From: Planctomycetaceae bacterium
GTDB taxonomy: Bacteria > Planctomycetota > SZUA-567
Length of the DNA: 63,711 bases
Reading direction: 5' to 3'
NCBI GenBank assembly: GCA_021205245.1
Contig: JAJPXZ010000179.1
Location: 1 to 63,711, forward strand
Shown here: positions 58,352 through 63,711 of the stretch, piece after piece
How the letters are laid out: the number at the start of each line of letters is the position of its first letter
Numbering within the stretch: the stretch's first letter is position 1
Position numbers and translations under genes: made by a program
The notes under the pieces: generated by a model
Told to the model about the DNA's origin: nothing
Seen by the model: only the letters and a program-made list of their open reading frames with translations
The model's database searches: none

Positions 58352-60187
58352 CTACTGTGGAGCGTTTTCGCTTGTCGCGCGGGCGACGGCGGAACGGTCC
58401 GGCTTGATGGTTATTTTGGCTGTCGTCACGTTGCCATTCGTTTGGGACTCGGCACTGGACTGCGGCCTGACGCGGACAGATTCCTCCGCCTCCTTGATGG
58501 CTTCATCGGTGCGGCGGACAGAATCTTCCACCACGGTCGGGTTGCGCCTCGCTGCGCCTGCGGCCGGGCCGGAAGGTGTGCGGCGCGAGGACGGAGTCGA
58601 CGACGAGGACGAGCCGCCAAGCGTGGCCGAACCATTCTGGCGTGAACGGGTGCCATTGCTGCGCGCTTCGGGCTGTGACTCCCTGCCGGTGTTGCGGTCG
58701 GTCGGACGGAGGCCGGGGATGGAAATGGGTTCCGGCGGAGTATAATCCGTCGCGGCGAATTCCTCGATATTGGCAATCGGAATATCAGGCTTCATCTGGG
58801 TGCCGTCGTTGATGAAGCGGGGGCCGAGTACGCCCATGGCGACCTGCAGGTTCAGACGCGACTTGGTGTGGTCGGTCAAGGCCGAGTAGTACTGGCCCTG
58901 GACTTCGGTCAAGGCGCGGCGGGCGTCGGTGACGTCGACCTCGGTGCGCACACCGGCCTGGTAACCGACCAGAGCCAGCCTGAGCGCTTCGCGGGCGGCG
59001 TCCTGGTTGACCTCGAGAGAGCGGACCATTTCCTCGCTGTTGGTAAGGTTGTTCATTTCCTGACGGATTTCCATCAGGGTCAATTCCTGGCGGTTCAGCA
59101 GTTCGATTTCGGCCTGGCGCGCTTCAGCCCTGGTGCGGCGGAGGTTGCCGAAGTTGTCGATGCCGAAGTCGAGACTGGCATTGATGCCGGCTTCCCACGG
59201 ACGGCGAGAGAAACCGTGGCTGCGGGTGGTGGTTTTGCCGAAGTCCTGCGAGAAGTTGGCCGCGACCTGGGGGAAGAATTCGCTCTGGGCTATGCGAATC
59301 GCCTCCTGCTGCACCCGGGCCTCGATCTCTGCCTGGCGCACGTCGGGACGGTTGGACGAAGCAACCTCGACGGCGCGCTCAAACACCGGCCGCATGGGCA
59401 GGAAGGTGAGCTTGTCGGAAAGGGTGATTTCCGAATCCTGCGAGATGCCCATAAGCTTTAACAACTGCACCCGGTTCGAATCAACCGAGTTCTGTTCCGA
59501 AATCATTTGCGCGCGGTAGGATGCGACATCGACTTGGGCGCGGAGGACATCGTAGTCGGTGGCTGTCTCCTGGCGGCGGCGTTCCGTCGTCATGCGGAGC
59601 TGGGCCTCGGCCGACACCAGCGCTTCGCGGTGGGTCTCGACCAGGTGCTGGGCGAGGAGGATGTCGTAATAGGTATTGGCCACGTCCTGGATAAGGGTCT
59701 GGACCGATTCGCGAATCTGTTCGTCTGTCAATGCAACCGACAACTGCGCCTGGCGCAGGGTGGCGGGAATGAGGCTGCCCTGCCAGAGCGGCTGGGTGAC
59801 GGAGAGTCCGGCTGAATAGTTGTCGACATCGGTATTGCGGTAGCTTCCGCGTTTTTCCGCCCTGGTGTAGCCGCCGATGACCCGCGCACTCGGCAACACC
59901 ACGCCGTAGGCGGACATACGTTGGCCGCGAACGACCTCGCGGTTATAAACGGTTTTCTGTAACGGCTTGGAGTATTGCAGAGCCAGTTTGACCGCGTCGT
60001 CGATGCTGAGCGGACCGTCGGCCCTGGTCTCGTTTTCGCCGCGTTCGCGGGCCGAGCGCCAGTCCTGGAAGGCGGCTTCGCGGACATAATCGACCTCTTG
60101 CCGCACCGAGTCCTCCCCTTCTGGGATACATCCGGAGGAGAACACCATGGCCAACGCGGCGCCGAGGATCAGTTTTCTATGGGTCAT
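58352..60187 (-). CDS. TolC-family outer-membrane efflux protein with low-complexity C-terminal tail
   Basis: A 611-residue protein. The signal peptide MTHRKLILGAALAMVFSSGC has a Cys at 20 with an imperfect lipobox, so it may be a lipoprotein like many outer-membrane factors. The two OEP repeats of about 200 residues each follow (SIDDAVKLALQYSKPLQKTV; ANTYYDILLAQHLVETHREA; DVTDARRALTEVQGQYYSAL). The last 110-120 residues are Ser/Arg/Pro-rich and of low complexity, which TolC proteins normally lack. The ATG at 60187 follows AAGGAATTACATA. No inner-membrane pump or adaptor gene is adjacent, so it probably serves pumps encoded elsewhere. Confidence 0.87.
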   Translation of the reverse strand: MTHRKLILGAALAMVFSSGCIPEGEDSVRQEVDYVREAAFQDWRSARERGENETRADGPLSIDDAVKLALQYSKPLQKTVYNREVVRGQRMSAYGVVLPSARVIGGYTRAEKRGSYRNTDVDNYSAGLSVTQPLWQGSLIPATLRQAQLSVALTDEQIRESVQTLIQDVANTYYDILLAQHLVETHREALVSAEAQLRMTTERRRQETATDYDVLRAQVDVASYRAQMISEQNSVDSNRVQLLKLMGISQDSEITLSDKLTFLPMRPVFERAVEVASSNRPDVRQAEIEARVQQEAIRIAQSEFFPQVAANFSQDFGKTTTRSHGFSRRPWEAGINASLDFGIDNFGNLRRTRAEARQAEIELLNRQELTLMEIRQEMNNLTNSEEMVRSLEVNQDAAREALRLALVGYQAGVRTEVDVTDARRALTEVQGQYYSALTDHTKSRLNLQVAMGVLGPRFINDGTQMKPDIPIANIEEFAATDYTPPEPISIPGLRPTDRNTGRESQPEARSNGTRSRQNGSATLGGSSSSSTPSSRRTPSGPAAGAARRNPTVVEDSVRRTDEAIKEAEESVRVRPQSSAESQTNGNVTTAKITIKPDRSAVARATSENAPQ

Positions 60188-60448
60188 TATGTAATTCCTT
60201 AGGTCTTTGTGCGGGCCGGCAACGCCGGGCGGAAACGCCCTATCCACCCCAACCGGAATATCCGGCAATGTAGGCGTGAATATAGCCCCTTACCACATTT
60301 TTGTCAACCGGCGAAATGGAAAAAACAACGGAAACCGTACGAGTGATAGGCTTGCGGATTTGACAAAAAATAGGTTGAGCTTTACTGTCAGAGATGGAGG
60401 GCGGACGATTGCGCCGCCCCGATACCATATATACAGAGGGAACCTGCC
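60188..60448. promoter_or_regulatory. Divergent promoter region between tolC-like gene and uvrA
   Basis: A 261-bp region, AT-richer around 60290-60380. No clear LexA-type palindrome was recognised upstream of uvrA. Confidence 0.4.
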
Positions 60449-63310
60449 GTGTCGGATCAATTTATACGTATTACTGGGGCGCGTGAACATAACCTCAGGA
60501 ACGTCTCCATAGATTTGCCCCGCAACACCATGACCGTACTGACCGGGCTGTCCGGATCGGGCAAGTCCAGCCTCGCCTTTGACACCATCTATGTCGAAGG
60601 GCAGCGCCGTTATATGGAGAGCCTGTCCGCGTATGCCCGGCAATTCCTGGACATGACCGGCAAGCCGGACGTCGAGTCCATCACCGGCCTGCCGCCCACT
60701 ATCGCCATTGAACAGCGGAAGAGCCACGCCAACCCGCGCTCCACCGTCGCCACCACGACGGAAATCTACGATTACCTGCGCCTCCTGTATGCCCGCGCCG
60801 GCATACCCCATTGCTGGCACTGCGGCAAGCCGATCACCAGGCAGACGCCGCAACAGATCGTCGACTCCATCATGGGGGACGCGGTCGGGAAGCGGGTGGT
60901 CATCCTCTCCCCCCTGGTGCGGGGCCGCAAAGGCGAGCACAAGGACATCATCGCCATGCTGAAACGGGAGGGCTATGTCCGCGCCCGCATCGACGGTTTG
61001 ATGCAGGATCTGCATGAACTGAACGAAATCCCGGAAAAGCGCCGCAAACATACCCTCGAAGCGGTTATCGACCGGGTGGTGGTGAAGGAGGATTCCACCG
61101 GCCGCCTGGCCGAAGCCGTCGAGACCGCCCTGCGGCTGTCGGGCGGCCTGGTCGTCGTCTCGGTCGAGCGCACCAAGGACGACTGGCACGACGTGACCTA
61201 CTCCGAGAACTACGGCTGCGTCGACTGCAACGTCTCCTTCCAGGAGCTGGAACCGCGCATGTTCTCGTTCAACTCGCCGTTCGGCGCATGCCCGACCTGC
61301 GACGGCCTTGGCACCCGGCTGGACCTCGACCCGGACCTCATCATCGCCGACCCGTCCCTCGCCCTCAAGGAAGGCGCGCTCGACATTACCCGCAAGGGGA
61401 CGATGTTCCTGGCGATGCAATACCAGGGCGTTATCGACGACTTCGCCCGGCTCTACAAAGCTCGGGTGCGGGAACCGTTCAACAAGATGACGAAGAAGCT
61501 CCAGAACATTTTTCTCTGGGGCGATCCCGATTCGCGCAAGCCGCGCGCGATGGAGAACGGCCCGACCGAAGGGCCTGGTTTTGACGGCGTCATCCCCATG
61601 TTGATGGCCCAGTTCCACCGCACCGATTCGGACTTTATCAAACAGAAGATTCACAACTACATGGCGGAAAGCGTCTGCCCGGACTGCCACGGCGCGCGGC
61701 TAAAGCCGGAAGCGCTGGCGGTGAAGGTGGGCGGCCTCGGCATTAACGAAATCACCGCTATGTCCACCCGCAACGCTATCGAATTCATGCGCGAACTCCA
61801 TCTCGACCGCGAAGGCGAAGCGGTGGCTGTGCCGATCCGGAACGAAGTCCTGAAGCGGCTCACCTTCATGGCCGACGTAGGCCTCGACTACCTCACCCTC
61901 GACCGCATGACCGGCACGCTGTCGGGCGGCGAACACCAGCGCATCCGTCTTGCGTCGCAGGTTGGGTCGGGCCTGGTGGGTGTGTGCTATGTCCTCGACG
62001 AACCCACCATCGGACTGCATCAGCGGGACAACGACAAGCTCCTGGCCACCCTGTTGAAAATGCGCGACCTCGGCAACACCGTGCTGGTGGTCGAACACGA
62101 CGAGGATGTCATCCGCGCCGCCGATTACCTGGTCGATCTCGGCCCGGGCGCGGGACGGCACGGCGGCGAAATTGTCGCCCACGGCACGGTCGCGGAGGTG
62201 ACGGCAAACCCGAAAAGTCCCACCGGCGCGTACCTGTCGGGACGGGAATGCATCCATGTGCCTGATACGCGCCGTCACGTCGACCTGAAGAAGCGCGCCA
62301 TTCATCTGGTCGGCGCGAGCGGCAACAACCTGCACCACGTGACAGCCGATTTCCCGCTCGGCGTGTTCACCTGCGTGACCGGCGTATCGGGCTCGGGCAA
62401 GTCGACCCTCGTGACCCAGACCCTGTGCCGCGCCTTGCAGCGGCAACTCAACAACTCCAAGGTCAGGCCGGCTCCGTTCGAGAAAATCACCGGCCTCGGT
62501 TCGGTCGACAAACTGGTGGAAATTGACCAGTCGCCTATCGGCAAGACGCCCCGCTCGAATCCGGCGACCTATACCGGCGTGTTTGACGAGATTCGCAAGC
62601 TCTTCACCCAAACCGCCGAGGCGAAGATGCGCGGTTATATGCCGGGCCGGTTCTCGTTCAACGTCAAGGGCGGCCGCTGCGAACATTGCCAGGGCGCGGG
62701 CCTCATCAAGATCGAAATGCATTTCCTCCCCGACGTGTTTGTGCAATGCGAACAGTGCGGCGGGACACGCTACAACCGAGAGACGCTCGAGGTGAAGTAC
62801 AAAGGCAAGAACATCGCCGAAGTGCTGGCCATGCCTATCGCCGACGCGCTGCCGTTTTTCCAGAATGTGCCGCCGCTGCGTGAAGGCTTGCAGACACTGG
62901 TCGATGTGGGCCTTGGCTATGTCACGCTGGGACAATCGTCCACCACCCTGTCGGGCGGCGAGGCACAGCGGGTGAAGCTGGCGACCGAGCTGTCGCGGCG
63001 CGCCACCGGGAATACCGTCTACATCCTGGACGAGCCGACCACCGGTTTGCACTTCGCCGACATCAAGCGGCTGCTTGGCGTTTTGCAGAGGCTCGTGGAT
63101 ATGGGCAACACCGTTATCGTCATCGAACACAACCTCGACGTCGTCAAGTCTGCGGACTGGATAATCGACCTCGGTCCCGAAGGCGGCGACGGGGGCGGGC
63201 AGATCATCGCCACCGGCACGCCCGAAGATGTCGCGGCTGACGCGGCGTCCTATACTGGCGAGTACTTGAAAAAGGTGCTCGTTGAACCGGCGACGGCGAA
63301 GGCGATTTGA
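60449..63310 (+). CDS. uvrA: Excinuclease ABC subunit A
   Basis: A 953-residue DNA-damage recognition ATPase of nucleotide excision repair, working with UvrB and UvrC. Two ABC modules are seen: Walker A GLSGSGKSSLAF (about 32-43) and GVSGSGKSTLV (about 645-655), signatures LSGGEHQRIRLA and LSGGEAQRVKLA, and Walker B YVLDEPTIGLH and YILDEPTTGLH. Zinc-site cysteines lie in CWHCGKP, CPDCHGARL and the CEHCQGAG ... CEQCGG pair of the second module. The start is a GTG 8 nt after AGAGGGA and gives the canonical ITGAREHNLRN N-terminus. Full length. Confidence 0.97.
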   Translation: MSDQFIRITGAREHNLRNVSIDLPRNTMTVLTGLSGSGKSSLAFDTIYVEGQRRYMESLSAYARQFLDMTGKPDVESITGLPPTIAIEQRKSHANPRSTVATTTEIYDYLRLLYARAGIPHCWHCGKPITRQTPQQIVDSIMGDAVGKRVVILSPLVRGRKGEHKDIIAMLKREGYVRARIDGLMQDLHELNEIPEKRRKHTLEAVIDRVVVKEDSTGRLAEAVETALRLSGGLVVVSVERTKDDWHDVTYSENYGCVDCNVSFQELEPRMFSFNSPFGACPTCDGLGTRLDLDPDLIIADPSLALKEGALDITRKGTMFLAMQYQGVIDDFARLYKARVREPFNKMTKKLQNIFLWGDPDSRKPRAMENGPTEGPGFDGVIPMLMAQFHRTDSDFIKQKIHNYMAESVCPDCHGARLKPEALAVKVGGLGINEITAMSTRNAIEFMRELHLDREGEAVAVPIRNEVLKRLTFMADVGLDYLTLDRMTGTLSGGEHQRIRLASQVGSGLVGVCYVLDEPTIGLHQRDNDKLLATLLKMRDLGNTVLVVEHDEDVIRAADYLVDLGPGAGRHGGEIVAHGTVAEVTANPKSPTGAYLSGRECIHVPDTRRHVDLKKRAIHLVGASGNNLHHVTADFPLGVFTCVTGVSGSGKSTLVTQTLCRALQRQLNNSKVRPAPFEKITGLGSVDKLVEIDQSPIGKTPRSNPATYTGVFDEIRKLFTQTAEAKMRGYMPGRFSFNVKGGRCEHCQGAGLIKIEMHFLPDVFVQCEQCGGTRYNRETLEVKYKGKNIAEVLAMPIADALPFFQNVPPLREGLQTLVDVGLGYVTLGQSSTTLSGGEAQRVKLATELSRRATGNTVYILDEPTTGLHFADIKRLLGVLQRLVDMGNTVIVIEHNLDVVKSADWIIDLGPEGGDGGGQIIATGTPEDVAADAASYTGEYLKKVLVEPATAKAI

Positions 63311-63357
63311 CGATCGCTGTGTGATGATGTCTATATTGTGGAAGATTTGGAGAGCAA

Positions 63358-63579
63358 ATGCCCGAATACCATATAAACCTGACATGGGATGCGGATGCCG
63401 CAGTCTGGACCGCGACCAGCGACGACCTTCCCGGATTGGTTATGGAATCCGGGTCGCTCGACGCCCTTATCGAACGTGTCCGGTTTGGCGCGCCAGAGAT
63501 CATGGAGCTTAACGGCATCCACGAGACAAGTTTCAGCCTGCTGTTTCACTCAGAACGTCTTGAACAAGTTTGTTTATGA
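63358..63579 (+). CDS. DUF1902/HicB-like small protein
   Basis: A 73-residue protein with the HicB-type N-lobe pattern: a beta-strand start (YHINLTWDADAAVWTATSDD), then LPGLVMESGSLDALIERVR and a C-terminal helix. It matches the DUF1902 group of partial HicB folds. HicB antitoxins normally sit next to a HicA toxin, but none is found within the window. GGAGAGCAA precedes the ATG. An 18-codon frame (63576-63632) overlaps its stop as ATGA and might be a translationally coupled peptide. Confidence 0.7.
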   Translation: MPEYHINLTWDADAAVWTATSDDLPGLVMESGSLDALIERVRFGAPEIMELNGIHETSFSLLFHSERLEQVCL

Positions 63580-63655
63580 TGGCCGAGGTCGAAAAGAAGG
63601 CTGCACCCACCGAAACGCCGTCAGCAAAATAATCCAACCAATCCACCTACCCCAT

Positions 63656-63711
63656 CCGTCACCCCGGCGTGCGGACATCCACCAGCGCGGAAAACGGGCG
63701 GTTCGGCCGGG
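63656..63711. repeat. Second, truncated copy of the palindromic repeat (cut by the window edge)
   Basis: GTCACCCCGGCG (63658-63669) and ACCAGCGCG (63681-63689) match the left end of the element at 56671-56860 with the same spacing, about 25 of 32 positions over 63658-63689. A CG-rich segment ending GGTTCGGCCGGG follows. The element continues past the window. Confidence 0.65.

Noticed and set aside
56969-58645. Very long open frame on the plus strand opposite the purine permease and the tolC-like gene end
   Set aside because: It is antisense to two well-supported genes, and its composition (His, Asp, Gly and Arg rich) is typical of the reverse complement of GC-rich membrane-protein codons. 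It has no family features.
60290-63385. Two long minus-strand open frames covering uvrA
   Set aside because: Both are shadows of the uvrA coding sequence, which has all expected motifs on the plus strand. The Val/Gly/His-rich translations show no domain.
1-63711. CRISPR arrays, tRNA, rRNA, insertion sequences
   Set aside because: No regularly spaced direct repeats, no cloverleaf-type or rRNA sequences, and no transposase-like proteins were recognised on either strand.

Overview
The window looks like a chromosomal stretch of a Gram-negative, strictly anaerobic, motile heterotroph. The outer envelope is indicated by a lipid A phosphoethanolamine transferase, DgkA, a TolC-type channel and several periplasmic binding proteins. 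Anaerobic metabolism is indicated by pyruvate:ferredoxin oxidoreductase and a glycyl radical enzyme with its activase. Motility is suggested by one methyl-accepting chemotaxis protein. The density of sugar, polyol and sugar-acid importers (two ribose-type ABC systems, two TRAP systems) fits a gut or plant-matter habitat. The phylum cannot be fixed from sequence alone; a Desulfobacterota-like or Synergistota-like host is only a guess. No rRNA, tRNA, CRISPR array, transposase or phage gene was seen.

Layout. (1) 1-6.9 kb, plus strand: the 3' part of nifJ, a UlaG-like metallo-beta-lactamase-fold hydrolase, and a four-gene molybdenum hydroxylase. Its molybdopterin subunit is split in two, as in nicotinate dehydrogenase, and the block ends at a clear terminator. 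(2) 7.4-14.6 kb, minus: two tandem MalT-like LuxR regulators and an MCP. (3) 14.6-16.1 kb: a non-coding stretch packed with inverted repeats, followed by an unrecognised 207-residue protein. (4) 16.3-21.6 kb, minus: an envelope-modification locus with response regulator, sensor kinase, calcineurin-like phosphoesterase, dgkA and an eptA/mcr-type transferase. (5) 21.9-33.2 kb: polyol or sugar catabolism with a DhaK-DhaL fusion kinase, DeoR regulator, FGGY kinase, class II aldolase, ribose-type ABC importer and two zinc alcohol dehydrogenases. (6) 33.3-44.5 kb: an operon with a second ribose-type ABC importer (two permeases), a ROK-like kinase with an extra N-terminal domain, a glycyl radical enzyme and its activase, read away from an AraC regulator. 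(7) 44.6-56.5 kb, minus: two similarly arranged sugar-acid modules, each with a GntR regulator, TIM-barrel isomerase/epimerase, TRAP transporter and dehydrogenase. (8) 56.6-63.7 kb: a 190-bp imperfect palindrome, an AzgA-type purine permease, a TolC-like protein with a low-complexity tail, uvrA, a DUF1902/HicB-like small protein, and a second partial copy of the palindromic repeat at the window edge.

How the genes may work together. Regions 5-7 look like a dense catabolic zone in which each importer has its own regulator and first enzymes. An inferred link is that module A (an ApnO-like oxidoisomerase plus an OiaC-like TIM-barrel decarboxylase) would turn D-apionate into L-erythrulose. Region 5 carries an EltD-like dehydrogenase and a DhaK-type kinase of the kind known to handle erythritol, threitol and erythrulose. 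The glycyl radical operon is the best candidate for an undescribed catabolic system, and the hairpin array at 14.87-15.44 kb is the best candidate for an unexplained non-coding structure.
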